From Chloroflexota bacterium (GTDB lineage: Bacteria > Chloroflexota > Anaerolineae > Anaerolineales > Villigracilaceae), in assembly GCA_016235445.1 (NCBI GenBank), contig JACRLB010000028.1, forward strand, positions 1 through 64,000: DNA of 64,000 nt, in the 5' to 3' direction. Of the stretch, positions 49,755-58,751 are shown piece after piece. Position 1 is the first letter of the stretch, and each line of letters starts with the position of its first letter. Below the pieces are notes generated by a model. That model was not told the origin of the DNA. It searched no databases and saw only the letters and a program-made list of their open reading frames with translations. A program made the position numbers and the translations under genes.

Positions 49755-50858
49755 ATGCCCAAACTATTGACCACCATCCCCCACGCGGATGGCTTTCACA
49801 TGCCAGGCGAATTTGAAAAGCACGATGGCTGTTGGATGCTCTGGCCCGACCGCACAGACACCTACCGCCTCGGCGCGAAGCCTGCCCAAGCCGCCTACGC
49901 GGAGACAGCCATTGCCATCAGCCAATTTGAAAAAGTGACCGTGGGAGTCTCGGCGGCGCAGTTCAAGAATGCGCGCAACAAACTCCCCGACCATATTCGC
50001 GTGGTGGAAATCTCCTACAACGATTCATGGATGCGTGACAGCGGGCCCATTTTCGTCAACAACGGACAGGAAGTCCGCGCGGTGGATTGGGACTTCAATG
50101 CCTGGGGTGGTTTGGAAGAAGGCATTTATTTCCCGTGGGATTTGGATGACCTCGTCCCGCGCAAAGTGGCAGAGATGGAATGGCTCGACCGTTACAAGGC
50201 GAACATGGTGCTCGAAGGCGGAGCCATCACCGTGGACGGCGAAGGGACGCTCATCACCACCGCTCAATGTTTGTTGAATCCCAATCGCAACCCCGACCTC
50301 TCAAAAGAAGAAATCGAAAAATACCTGCACGATTATCTCGGCATCGAAAAGACCATCTGGATTCCGCGAGGCTCACTGCACGATGAAACCGATGGGCATG
50401 TGGATGGTTTATGCGCCTTCATCCGCCCTGGCGAAGTCGTCGTCGAATGGACGGACGAAAAGAACGACCCCGAATACGACATCATCATGGAAGCGTATGA
50501 GTTACTGCAAAAAGCAACCGACGCGCAGGGACGCAAGTTGAAAGTTCACAAACTGCATAACCCCGCTCCCATCTATGTCACCCATGAAGAGACCGAAGGC
50601 ATTGACTCTGTCGAAGGCGTGCTGGAACGTGTGGCAGGTACTTTCATGGGACCTTCCTACATTAACTTCTATCTTGCCAATGGCGGATGTGTCGTGCCGC
50701 TCTACAACGACCCCGCTGATTCAGTCGCGCTTGAAACTTTGCAAAAGCTCATGCCCGAACGCAAAGTGGTCGGCGTGAAAAGCGGACGTGAAATTTTATT
50801 AGGCGGCGGCATGGTGCATTGCATCACCCAGCAACAGCCAAGCGCAAAATCGAAATAA
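49755..50858 (+). CDS. aguA: Agmatine deiminase
   Basis: 367 residues from ATG 49755 (AAAGGAG at 49743; in-frame codons upstream to 49716 fall in hairpin DNA). Guanidino-group-modifying fold with DSWMRDSGPIF, MVLEGGAITVDGEG, DETDGHVDG and the C-terminal nucleophile GGGMVHC (Cys356). It converts agmatine to N-carbamoylputrescine and ammonia. The next gene takes that product, and a polyamine-type binding protein follows, so this is an arginine-to-putrescine route. Confidence 0.95.
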   Translation: MPKLLTTIPHADGFHMPGEFEKHDGCWMLWPDRTDTYRLGAKPAQAAYAETAIAISQFEKVTVGVSAAQFKNARNKLPDHIRVVEISYNDSWMRDSGPIFVNNGQEVRAVDWDFNAWGGLEEGIYFPWDLDDLVPRKVAEMEWLDRYKANMVLEGGAITVDGEGTLITTAQCLLNPNRNPDLSKEEIEKYLHDYLGIEKTIWIPRGSLHDETDGHVDGLCAFIRPGEVVVEWTDEKNDPEYDIIMEAYELLQKATDAQGRKLKVHKLHNPAPIYVTHEETEGIDSVEGVLERVAGTFMGPSYINFYLANGGCVVPLYNDPADSVALETLQKLMPERKVVGVKSGREILLGGGMVHCITQQQPSAKSK

Positions 50859-50866
50859 GAACATTT

Positions 50867-50940
50867 ACCACAAAGGGAACAAAGGGTCACAAAGGAAAAC
50901 CTTTAAAAACCTTCGTGACCCTTTGTGACACTTTGTGGTT
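50867..50940. repeat. ACCACAAAGGGAACAAAGG inverted repeat
   Basis: Inverted arms ACCACAAAG...GTCACAAAGG and CTTTGTGACACTTTGTGGTT lie between aguA and aguB. Near copy of 37852-37927. Confidence 0.75.
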
Positions 50941-50959
50941 GAAAAAAAAGGAACTCAAC

Positions 50960-51874
50960 ATGAAAATCGCCCTCATCCAACTTGCCTACTCAGGCAATAT
51001 GGATTCGATGAAAGACCAATACCACAGACTCATCGCCGAAGCCGCACAGCACGGAGCGGAACTCGTCTGCCTGCCAGAGTTCTCGCTCATCCCATATTTC
51101 CCGGGCGCCCGTCAGCCAGATGGATTTAACTTTGCAGAATCAATTCCCGGCGGAGAGTCGGAGCGGTTCTTCAGTCAGATGGCAAAGACTCACAAAGTAA
51201 AAATCGTCGGCAGTTTATATGAAGAAGCGCAGGATGGCAATCTGTTCGACACCGCCACCGTCCACGATGAAACAGGCGCGCTCGTTGGCGTGACGCGCAA
51301 GATTCAAATTCCATCGGGCAACGGCTATCACGAAACCGACTACTACGCGGGCAGTGACCAATTCCCCGTTGTCAAACTCGACGCGCTCAACATCGCCACG
51401 CCCACCTGCTACGACCAGTGGTATCCAGAAATCGCGCGCATCTACGCGCTCGGCGGCGCGGAACTCATCGTCTATCCCACCGCCATCGGCGACGAACCCG
51501 AAGACCACGTGATGGACACGCAGGACTCGTGGGAAACGATCATGCGCGGTCACGCCATCGCCAACGGAATTTTTATCGCCGCGATCAATCGCGTCGGCTC
51601 GGAAAACGGCGTCACATTTTATGGCAGTAGTTTTATCTGCGGACCCGACGGTCGCATCATCGCCCGCGCAAGCCGCGATAAAACCGAAGCGCTCATCGCC
51701 GACATCAGCCGCGACGCCATCAAAGATTGGCGCTGGCATTTTCCGCTTTTGCATCAGCGCCGTCCGTCCGTTTATCAAAAAATTCTTCAAACCTATTCTG
51801 GTGACGAAGCGCCAGATTGGATGGAGGAAACGCCCCTCCGCAAAGTCAAACCAACCCAAGGAGATTTGAAATGA
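50960..51874 (+). CDS. aguB: N-carbamoylputrescine amidase
   Basis: 304 residues from ATG 50960 (AAGGA upstream; the longer frame from 50819 is repeat DNA). Nitrilase-superfamily triad: Glu40 in CLPEFS, Lys114 in TRKIQIP, Cys150 in CYDQWYPE. It hydrolyses N-carbamoylputrescine to putrescine, CO2 and ammonia. Its stop overlaps the start of the next gene (ATGA). Confidence 0.94.
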   Translation: MKIALIQLAYSGNMDSMKDQYHRLIAEAAQHGAELVCLPEFSLIPYFPGARQPDGFNFAESIPGGESERFFSQMAKTHKVKIVGSLYEEAQDGNLFDTATVHDETGALVGVTRKIQIPSGNGYHETDYYAGSDQFPVVKLDALNIATPTCYDQWYPEIARIYALGGAELIVYPTAIGDEPEDHVMDTQDSWETIMRGHAIANGIFIAAINRVGSENGVTFYGSSFICGPDGRIIARASRDKTEALIADISRDAIKDWRWHFPLLHQRRPSVYQKILQTYSGDEAPDWMEETPLRKVKPTQGDLK

Positions 51875-53007
51875 AAAACATCCGCCTCTTTTCGACCCTC
51901 AGCCTGATCCTCATCCCAATCTTGATTCTCACCGCATGTGGGTCTGCCTCTACCCCCGCGCCTCAGGCAGAAGCTCCCGCCGCTGAATCAGCCTGCCCTC
52001 AGCCTTCCCCCAAAATGGAAGTGACCTCCAAAGAACTCAACATGTTCACCTGGTCTGAATACATCCCCGATGACATCATCAACTGCTTTGAAGAAGCCTA
52101 CGGCGTGACGGTCAATCACGATACCTTTGCCAGCCAAAGTGAACAACTCGCCAAATTGTCGCGCGGCGCATCAGGCTATGACGTCGTCCAACCGAGTGAC
52201 GACATGGTGCAGTTGATGGTCGAAAAAGATTTATTTGCCGAACTCGATAAAACTCAACTGTCCGTGATGAGCAATTTCAACCCCGCGTTTTTGAATCCCG
52301 CCTTCGACCCGAACAACATCTACAGCCTGCCCTATCAAGGCGGCTCGACGGGCATCGTCTACAACTCTGAAACCATCAAGACCCCGCCGACCTCCTATGC
52401 CGATTTATGGAACGCCGAATACGCAGGTCGCATCATCGCCGTGGACGACGCCCGCACGATGATTACCATCACCCTGCTCGCGCTCGGCTACGACGCCAAC
52501 TCCACCGACCCCGCTCAACTGGATGAAGCCAAAGCCAAACTCAAAGAGTTGACCGCCAACATCCGCATCTTCGACTCTGACAGCCCGAAGACCGCGCTCA
52601 TCGCGGGCGAAGCAGACCTCGGCGTCATTTGGAGCACCGAAGCATTCAACACCGTCATCGAAAAGCCTGAATTCCAATATGTTTATCCCAGCGAAGGCGT
52701 CATCCTCTGGCAGGATAACTTCGCCGTGATGATAGACGCCCCTCATGCCGACGCCGCCTACGCCTGGCTCAACTACCTCAACCAAGCTGACGTCTTCTGG
52801 ATGGTCATGCGCGACCACAGCGGCTCGAACCCCAACGCCGCCGCGGTTGAATTCGCCAAGATGAATCATGCTGACGTGTACGAAGCCTACGTGCAATCCA
52901 ATATCTCCAGCGTCCCGAGTGACGCAGTCACGAACGGTCACTGGCTCAAATCCCTCACCCCCGAAAACGCCTCCATCTTCGACCAGTTGTGGGTGGAAGT
53001 GAAATAA
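51871..53007 (+). CDS. PotD-like spermidine/putrescine-binding lipoprotein
   Basis: 378 residues from ATG 51871 (AAGGAG upstream). Lipobox LTAC (Cys23). PotD/F signatures: MFTWSEYIPDDII, YDVVQPSDDMVQLMV, YSLPYQGGSTGIVYN and LGVIWSTEAF. It should bind putrescine or spermidine for an ABC importer; permease and ATPase genes are not within the window downstream. Translationally coupled to aguB, so uptake and synthesis are expressed together. Confidence 0.9.
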   Translation: MKNIRLFSTLSLILIPILILTACGSASTPAPQAEAPAAESACPQPSPKMEVTSKELNMFTWSEYIPDDIINCFEEAYGVTVNHDTFASQSEQLAKLSRGASGYDVVQPSDDMVQLMVEKDLFAELDKTQLSVMSNFNPAFLNPAFDPNNIYSLPYQGGSTGIVYNSETIKTPPTSYADLWNAEYAGRIIAVDDARTMITITLLALGYDANSTDPAQLDEAKAKLKELTANIRIFDSDSPKTALIAGEADLGVIWSTEAFNTVIEKPEFQYVYPSEGVILWQDNFAVMIDAPHADAAYAWLNYLNQADVFWMVMRDHSGSNPNAAAVEFAKMNHADVYEAYVQSNISSVPSDAVTNGHWLKSLTPENASIFDQLWVEVK

Positions 53008-53020
53008 CAGAAAAAGCCAT

Positions 53021-53064
53021 AAACAAAAATTCTCCCAGAACGTGGTCTGGGAGAATTTTTGTTT
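53021..53064 (+). terminator. Terminator of the polyamine operon
   Basis: 19-bp perfect stem AAACAAAAATTCTCCCAGA with a 6-nt loop. The T-rich 3' arm serves the plus strand. Confidence 0.9.
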
Positions 53065-53077
53065 TCAGCAAACTTTG

Positions 53078-53174
53078 CTACCGTACATTTTCCTCGTAAA
53101 AAACCAAAGGTCTTTCTTGCCAATCAGGAATTTGCGAAGGGAATGGAGACCTTTAGGGTTTGGATGTACGGTAG
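53078..53174. mobile_element. 97-bp MITE-like element with 11-bp terminal inverted repeats
   Basis: Perfect ends CTACCGTACAT (53078-53088) and ATGTACGGTAG (53164-53174), with inner AAAGGTCT/AGACCTTT arms. Degraded relatives are at 49521-49592 and 43922-43942. Confidence 0.7.
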
Positions 53175-53225
53175 AGAACAGCAAACAAAAGAAACATCGT
53201 CCCTCCTTCATAATAAACTTTGCAC

Positions 53226-53320
53226 ATAACAACTTCCGCCGCCCTTGCTCACCCAAATATTGACTTGGCGATGTAATCTCAAGGGAACACAATATTTGGT
53301 CAGCGCAAGATTGATACTGC
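53226..53320 (+). pseudogene. Relic resembling the start of diphosphomevalonate decarboxylase (copy A)
   Basis: The frame at 53226 reads ITTSAALAHPNIDLAM-stop, close to the MvaD N-terminus ATAIAHPNIAFIKYWGNRD. After a short insertion (GCGATGTAATCTCAAGGGAA...) the same frame gives IFGQRKIDT, compare YWGNRDDT. The insertion is nearly identical in copy B at 62578. ATA replaces the start codon. No downstream MvaD sequence remains. The link to MvaD is a motif-level inference. Confidence 0.35.
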
Positions 53321-53348
53321 CTAAATATGGGGGAGTAAAGGACCAACA

Positions 53349-53378
53349 AAGACGCCCCTGTTTTAGCAGGGGCGTCTT
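53349..53378. terminator. Hairpin, function uncertain
   Basis: 12-bp stem AAGACGCCCCTG/CAGGGGCGTCTT with a 6-nt loop. No clear T-run on the plus strand. Confidence 0.5.
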
Positions 53379-53456
53379 GCTTAGTTACGGTATTGATATG
53401 GGGAGCGGGTAAAGAGATGGCTAACAAGTCTATGATGGTAGCTGGTATTTTCATTT

Positions 53457-53567
53457 GGGTGTGTTTCATTTCAGTTGAAACAACCGTCCCGAAGGTTTGA
53501 AAAAGGGTCAAAGTCTTCGAGAAAACCTTCGGGACGTTCTATCCTTCAACTCATTTGAAACACACCC
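53457..53567. repeat. Long nested inverted repeat downstream of a lipoprotein gene
   Basis: Outer arms GGGTGTGTTTCA/TGAAACACACCC, middle GTTGAA/TTCAAC, inner CGTCCCGAAGGTTT/AAACCTTCGGGACG. The inner arms match the repeat inside the flavoprotein gene (35443-35496). It lies 13 bp past the stop at 53580 and may also terminate transcription. Confidence 0.65.
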
Positions 53568-53579
53568 TTTTCATTTCCT

Positions 53580-54866
53580 CTACCCGGGGCAGTAAAGCAT
53601 CTCGCCAATCTGGTCACTGATCGTGGTTGTATTCCCTGAATTATCTCTTACTTCAACATACCAGCGAATGAATCCATTTGCACCTTGCAATGTGTTGTAT
53701 GCCTGATTGCCAGAGTTGTTATCAATGGTCAGTTCATAAGTTCCGTTTCCAACGGAAGCGCCAGAGGCTGTGTAGTATCCGCTAGAGGTACTGCCTTCGT
53801 AACGATAGCCAAAGGTAACCGAGGCAATGCCAGATGAATCTGTCACGCCCAACGCCTGCATGGTAAATGTGCTTCCGCAGTTTCCATAGTAGCCGGGCGA
53901 GCTGTGATACAGGCTTTTGATGTCTGGCCTGGTGGTATCGGCTGGTACGGCTGTGAACGTGGGCGGAACTGCTGTCGGCGGGGGCACTGTGACAGTCGCT
54001 GAGTCAACCGAGGTCCCGGATGAGGCGCACTTTTCCACGGAGATACGGTGAGGCACAGCCGCTGTCACCACATCCCCTAAAACATCCAGCCCTTCGGGGG
54101 TAAATTCCAGTTGCGTGACGAGGGCGCCGATTCCAGCGGTGGCTGTGTTCATATCCAATGACAGCAGATAGTTGGTGGGTCCGCCAGCGCCCGGTGACGT
54201 GGTTTCCACGCCGCCGGCGGCAACCACCGCTCCGCTTGAGTCGAGCAGAGAGTATCCAACACGGATCGTCAACACCGCGGCGGGGTCGGCAACATATACA
54301 TTGAAGTTGACCAGCGTTGGGTTGGCTGGCGGACAAATTCCGTAGTAGACGTAACTCGGCGAGGCTTCGGCTTTCATTTCAACGGGCGGCACACTGCCCG
54401 GAGTTGGGGTGGGCACATCTTCGGCCGGAACTGGGAAGGCGCCGAGAATCGGGTCGGCGCAAGAGCCGCTTTGGGATATTGTTACGGCTTGAACCTGATC
54501 TGAAACACAGATGCGAACTGATGCGCTTTCAGTAGATTCTTCGCCTGCGTAGGCGCGCGAGGAAATGAGATATTCTCCAAGTGTGGAGGCATTCCATGTG
54601 GTTTCAGCATAGACAAGCGGAGCGGCGGAGTCGGTATCCACTGCGCCAATACTGACACCATTGACCAGGAACTCGATTTTATTTACACCACTGCCAGAAG
54701 CATGGCGGGCATGGGCTTTGAGTGTGAACGTACCCACCGGCAAAACGGTTCCTGCAACGGGCTGGTCCATCCATGCCTGCACCCCGCTGGAATAGCCCCC
54801 TCCCGCAGAAGGAGCGCAGGCAGTGAGAAGTGTTGCGATCAAGAATAGAAAGATGATTCGTTTCAT
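53580..54866 (-). CDS. Lipoprotein with Ig-like domains
   Basis: 428 residues from ATG 54866 (AAGGATC upstream). Lipobox LTAC (Cys17). Residues about 28-125 form an Ig-like/Big-type domain (QPVAGTVLPVGTFTLKAHARHASG..NKIEFLVNGVSIG), then Pro/Thr-rich linkers, a second beta domain (about 170-290) and a C-terminal Ig-like domain (DSSGIASVTFGYRYEG, VEVRDNSGNTTT). Surface protein of unknown ligand. Last gene of a five-gene unit of exported proteins (58452 to 53580). Confidence 0.7.
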   Translation of the reverse strand: MKRIIFLFLIATLLTACAPSAGGGYSSGVQAWMDQPVAGTVLPVGTFTLKAHARHASGSGVNKIEFLVNGVSIGAVDTDSAAPLVYAETTWNASTLGEYLISSRAYAGEESTESASVRICVSDQVQAVTISQSGSCADPILGAFPVPAEDVPTPTPGSVPPVEMKAEASPSYVYYGICPPANPTLVNFNVYVADPAAVLTIRVGYSLLDSSGAVVAAGGVETTSPGAGGPTNYLLSLDMNTATAGIGALVTQLEFTPEGLDVLGDVVTAAVPHRISVEKCASSGTSVDSATVTVPPPTAVPPTFTAVPADTTRPDIKSLYHSSPGYYGNCGSTFTMQALGVTDSSGIASVTFGYRYEGSTSSGYYTASGASVGNGTYELTIDNNSGNQAYNTLQGANGFIRWYVEVRDNSGNTTTISDQIGEMLYCPG

Positions 54867-54883
54867 GGCTGATCCTTTTGCAA

Positions 54884-55750
54884 TTAGGGTTGTCCGCGCA
54901 CGGTGATCTGGAAGCGGCATTTCGCTTCGCCAAAGTCGCTTTGCAGAATGACAGTTTCATTGGCGCGCGACCATTCCTGTGGCGAGCGCGCGGCAAGAAC
55001 TGCCAGCGCAGAGCAGAATAGGTCGGGAGCGTTGTCGGTGTCATAGTCGTTGATCGCGACAGTAAAGGATAACGGTCGGTTGGTGATTGGGTGATCCATC
55101 TCGATATACCAGCCTGAATTGGTGGTAAACGTGCCTTCGTTATGACAAACGGTATTGGCTGGGCAAAGCCCAAATGCGAGAGTGCCTGCCCCGTGACTGG
55201 GCGGGTTGGATGTGCCGATGGAATTATGGTCATCCGCGAGCACGATTATGCCGAACAGTTCAAAGCGGCGGTCATCGCACAGGATGCAGATATCGCCGCG
55301 GTCTAATACCTGTCCGCTGGCGGCGCTGGGGCTAATGGTCAGCGAATCAACGCTGATCCACAACTGGCTGGAAGCGCGGCAGGGGGGCATCCGCACTTCA
55401 AACGGCTGGCTGGGTTCAGACATGCCCAGGTCGGTGACTGCCCGCACGGTAAAGCGGACCACCGCGCCGCAACTCCAGCGCTGGGAATAATTGGGAACGG
55501 GAGAAGAGCGCATCGTCCCCGGCGAAACCTGGTTGCTGAACCCTTCGCCTGCGGGCGTCGCTGAAAGCGTGTCTTGAATCGAAGTGACAACCATAAACCC
55601 CGTCACTGCGGCTTGCGGAACTACGGCTGTGGGCGACCAATCCCACGAAAGGTTGCGTACAATTTGATCTTCACAGAATGCCGTGCCGATATTCGGGTCG
55701 CCGCTGGGAAGCGTGTCGCACATGGCGAGACTGCGGTTGACGATGCGCAC
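54884..55750 (-). CDS. FN3-type protein part, possibly the 3' half of a split gene
   Basis: From a GTG at 55750 this gives 288 residues with an FN3-like domain (PPTNVRIVNRS, IVRNLSWDWSP, GAVVRFTVRAVTDLGMSEPS) and a second beta region with several Cys. No signal peptide and no ribosome-binding site at the GTG. The frame is the same as that of the upstream gene and is open right up to its TAA (55814-55816), reading PPAILEPIRRDRPTIPPPTN between them. So the two may be one 784-codon gene interrupted by a nonsense codon, or two coupled genes. Confidence 0.5.
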   Translation of the reverse strand: MRIVNRSLAMCDTLPSGDPNIGTAFCEDQIVRNLSWDWSPTAVVPQAAVTGFMVVTSIQDTLSATPAGEGFSNQVSPGTMRSSPVPNYSQRWSCGAVVRFTVRAVTDLGMSEPSQPFEVRMPPCRASSQLWISVDSLTISPSAASGQVLDRGDICILCDDRRFELFGIIVLADDHNSIGTSNPPSHGAGTLAFGLCPANTVCHNEGTFTTNSGWYIEMDHPITNRPLSFTVAINDYDTDNAPDLFCSALAVLAARSPQEWSRANETVILQSDFGEAKCRFQITVRGQP

Positions 55751-55813
55751 ATTAGTCGGCGGCGGGATGGTGGGGCGGTCGCGGCGAATTGGTTCGAGGA
55801 TGGCAGGCGGGAG

Positions 55814-57235
55814 TTAAACTACGCCGTTATATAAATTAGCCAGATTGAGAAGACTGATCGGAGGAGCGATGCGATAGCGCAGGAAGTTTGCTCCACCAGC
55901 GGCATGAGGCATATTATTTAATGAAGCGAGCGAAAGCGGCTCAAACGCCAACTCGCTGGTCAGGTCGCGCCCATCCCACTCGGGGCTGGCATGACTGCCT
56001 GAGAAATGCCCAATGCGCTGACTCTCTGCGCCGCGCCTGCCCCAACACTCGCCTTCGAGCATGACCAATCCCGTGGCGGCGGGCGCAATGGAATACTGTC
56101 CGCGATTGGGAAGTTGCAGGGGCAGGTCGTACACCAAATCACCAGAAGTGGCGCGCAACAATCCATCCCCAGATGGGATGCGCTCATAGCGTGATCCATT
56201 GACCGAGACATAGCAGTACACGCCATCATAGCGTACTTGTGCCGTCAAGCTAATAAGCGAGAGGCGCAAATCCGGTGAGAGGCTGGCGCTGCCGGCAGGA
56301 GAACAATCGGGGGTGATTTCCACAACCAGCATCGAGACAATGCTCTCGCCGCTGGAACGCACAGGCGCGAGAAAATAACGGTAGGTTCCGATGCGCGTGA
56401 TCGGTGTGTCGTTGTAGGTGGTTGTGTTGGCAGGCAGGGTGGCGAGCAGGCTCATCACTGATTCGCCGGGCGCAACGCGATAGATGCGGTACGCCGTTTC
56501 ATCGGGTGCGTCAGTCCAGCGGATGGCGATTTGACTGCATGAATGGGTTTCGCCTTCAAAGTTCGGGTCAGTATCGGAAAGGGGCGCGGTGCCTGGTGCG
56601 CCGGGGGCGGGCGGCGGGATGGAGGGTGCGCCGCTTCCGCTGGGATCAGGGGCCAAGCGCGGCAAACTGACCGTTGAGCTGGGCGGCACGCTTCGGCCTG
56701 ATTCAAGCCCGGGGTTTAATCTCACTATTTCTTCAGGAGTTGTGCCAGCCGCGGCGGCAAGGTCATTGACAGAGATTTCGGTCACGCCGTTTGCGCGGGG
56801 AATATCATCCACATTGATTTGAATCGGCACGGCGCTCAGGTCGAGGATGTCTACAAAGATCACTTCGGAGTCAGCGAACTGCTCGGCGGTGAGAAATGCC
56901 CTTGCAACCAGAACATGCCGCCCCGTAGTGAGAGGCGTCCAGGTTTGTGAGAGCATGGCGATGTTTTGTCCATCCCCATTAGAGGCGGCGATCAACACTC
57001 CATCCGCATAGATTTCCACACGCTGGATGGTTTCGTCCGCTGTGGCAGAGGCAACCAGCGGAAGCGGTTCATTGATATTGGCGGGAATGGTACTTTGCGG
57101 GTCGCGAATTTCCACAAAGATGCGCGGTTCGCGGGTATTGAAGCGCCACAACACCCAGCCCCCCGCAACGGCGCAGATGGCGAGTATTCCCAGCAGACCG
57201 GAAAGTAGACAACCTAATCCACGTTTATTTTTCAT
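55814..57235 (-). CDS. Membrane-anchored Ig-LysM-FN3 protein (possible 5' half of a split gene)
   Basis: 473 residues. N-terminal membrane helix (about 8-30), an Ig-like domain (IFVEIRDPQSTIPANINEPLPLVASA, about 38-128), a LysM-like domain (ISVNDLAAAAGTTPEEIVRLNPGL, about 150-190), a Pro-rich linker, an FN3 domain (SQIAIRWTDAPDETAYRIYRV, about 230-310) and a further beta region. LysM suggests attachment to peptidoglycan or related glycans. It starts inside the preceding gene (ATGA overlap at 57232-57235). The TAA at its end is in frame with the next ORF. Confidence 0.7.
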   Translation of the reverse strand: MKNKRGLGCLLSGLLGILAICAVAGGWVLWRFNTREPRIFVEIRDPQSTIPANINEPLPLVASATADETIQRVEIYADGVLIAASNGDGQNIAMLSQTWTPLTTGRHVLVARAFLTAEQFADSEVIFVDILDLSAVPIQINVDDIPRANGVTEISVNDLAAAAGTTPEEIVRLNPGLESGRSVPPSSTVSLPRLAPDPSGSGAPSIPPPAPGAPGTAPLSDTDPNFEGETHSCSQIAIRWTDAPDETAYRIYRVAPGESVMSLLATLPANTTTYNDTPITRIGTYRYFLAPVRSSGESIVSMLVVEITPDCSPAGSASLSPDLRLSLISLTAQVRYDGVYCYVSVNGSRYERIPSGDGLLRATSGDLVYDLPLQLPNRGQYSIAPAATGLVMLEGECWGRRGAESQRIGHFSGSHASPEWDGRDLTSELAFEPLSLASLNNMPHAAGGANFLRYRIAPPISLLNLANLYNGVV

Positions 57236-57462
57236 TTTTCTTCGTCTCCTTTTAATTTTGGCAAGCGTGCGAGAGTAACCGTTTGTGAGGGGGTATCTTC
57301 GTTAATGAGGTAGTTCCACAATTCTGCGGCGGATTTGAACAGGGTTTCTCCGCCACCTTGCAACGGGCGGACGCTGATGCGCCATTCACCGGGCGGCTGC
57401 CATTCGCTGGGTTCCTGCCAGACCCGCAGAAGAAAGGAAGCGGTCTTGCGTCTTTCGCTCAT
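57232..57462 (-). CDS. Small protein of unknown function, translationally coupled
   Basis: 76 residues, Trp- and Pro-rich (SFLLRVWQEPSEWQPPGEWRISVRPLQGG), no signal peptide. It overlaps the start of the Ig-LysM-FN3 gene by 4 bp and follows the lipoprotein gene by 30 bp, so it is part of that operon. The pattern FLLRVWxE......W.GSV...G resembles short uncharacterised Chloroflexota proteins found beside surface-protein genes; this is a weak impression. Confidence 0.55.
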   Translation of the reverse strand: MSERRKTASFLLRVWQEPSEWQPPGEWRISVRPLQGGGETLFKSAAELWNYLINEDTPSQTVTLARLPKLKGDEEK

Positions 57463-57492
57463 GGCGGTTCCTTTTCTATTTTGTGCGCTGTC

Positions 57493-58452
57493 TCAGGGTG
57501 CAAATGTGCATGTCCACGAACCTTTTACCTGCCCCGGGACTTCAAATGTGCCAGAGGCGCCATTCTCGGCAACGATGGCGGTCCCCTCCCAATTCGTGAC
57601 TTGAGCCATGTCCGATGGACCTGTGCCGATGGAGATCACAACTGGGACAGGCTGACCAGCCGTCACGCCCTGTTCGGCTGTGACTGAAAATACGCTCACA
57701 GGCGTAGGCGGATCCGTGACGGGTGCGGCGGTAAATGTCACTACAAAAGGCCTGGCGATGGGCGTGGAGCACATGGAGAAATTCATAAACCCGCTGGCAT
57801 TGAGCGCCGCAAGCGTGGTGACGCCTGCCACTTCAGCGGGGCTTTCGATGGTCACTTGCATATCGATCAATGAACCAACCAGGGGGGCGGAGGTCGGCGC
57901 AACAGCATCTGTGCCAGAAGCAGGCGGAAACGGTGTGAAGCGGGAGGCAAGCCACTGTCCCATCGCAAGTTGAGTTTCACGGGAGAAACCATGCCCTTGC
58001 AACGAGACATACCAGCCATTCAAGACCGCATCGAAGTACACCACGCCATCCACATCCTTGATGACTGCGATTTCACCCACGGCAACCGTCTCTGTTCCTT
58101 CAGAGGTTTCCAGATATTGCAAAACGCTGTCATAGACCTGGCGTCCAGGCGTATCCACGGTGACGCCCAGGGAGAAGGTTTTTCCGCTGGCGAAACTGTA
58201 ATAACAGCCCGCAACGCCAAGGGCGGCATCGGAAACTTTGTCAGATGGAGTTTCGCCCAAAATGGCGGATAGCTCCGCGTCTGAAATGAGCGTGCATTCC
58301 TCTATTCCAGCCGTATCCAAAGTACGCGGATCAATCTGCGCGGCGGCTGGGGGCATCTCAAGAGGCGGAGCGGTGGGGGGTGTAACAGCGCCAGGCACAC
58401 TGCAAGCCAAAGAAGTCAGAATTAATAAAACAGGGAATAGATAGATACGCAT
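57493..58452 (-). CDS. Lipoprotein of unknown function (DUF3558-like N-terminal part)
   Basis: 319 residues from ATG 58452 (AAGGAG upstream). Lipobox SLAC (Cys17). Residues about 50-165 with CTLISDAELSAILGE, GCYYSF and LQYLETSEG resemble DUF3558-type domains. The C-terminal part (about 195-319) is a beta domain with two Cys. First gene of the exported-protein unit. Confidence 0.65.
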   Translation of the reverse strand: MRIYLFPVLLILTSLACSVPGAVTPPTAPPLEMPPAAAQIDPRTLDTAGIEECTLISDAELSAILGETPSDKVSDAALGVAGCYYSFASGKTFSLGVTVDTPGRQVYDSVLQYLETSEGTETVAVGEIAVIKDVDGVVYFDAVLNGWYVSLQGHGFSRETQLAMGQWLASRFTPFPPASGTDAVAPTSAPLVGSLIDMQVTIESPAEVAGVTTLAALNASGFMNFSMCSTPIARPFVVTFTAAPVTDPPTPVSVFSVTAEQGVTAGQPVPVVISIGTGPSDMAQVTNWEGTAIVAENGASGTFEVPGQVKGSWTCTFAP

Positions 58453-58751
58453 GATTCTCTCCTTTTTGTTGTCCCACATCTTACAAAGAGAGCGTCCTAA
58501 AAACGTCCTAAAACGGGTGTTTTTAGGTTTTTAGGCAATGGAGCATAACTTGCTATTCATGGTTTTCTCAAAACATAAAATCTTAACGCGAATGCCGCGA
58601 AAGGAGCGAATGACGCAAAAAATTCGCTCTTTTTCGCCCTCTTCGCGCATTTCGCGTTACAGCCTTGCCTTCAAGTCAATCTACAAGACTGCTCAATAGC
58701 AAGTTATGCGGTACTGCGTTTTTAGTACCAAATAACTACTGTTGAGCCGCT
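58453..58751. repeat. Intergenic region with GCGAATT-type palindrome
   Basis: 58570-58660 is an inverted repeat (AATCTTAACGCGAATGCCGC...GCGCATTTCGCGTTAC), related to 62262-62345 at the other end of the large regulator gene. Flanking direct repeats AACTTGCTATTCATGG and AATAGCAAGTTATGCGG are also inverted. No gene is seen. Confidence 0.6.

Noticed and set aside
50819..50959. N-terminal extension of the N-carbamoylputrescine amidase
   Set aside because: It translates an intergenic inverted repeat, and the family N-terminus starts at 50960 with a good ribosome-binding site.
55814..55816. Recoding of the TAA between the two FN3 ORFs
   Set aside because: TAA is not a known recoding signal here and no stimulatory structure was seen; a nonsense change or separate genes is simpler.
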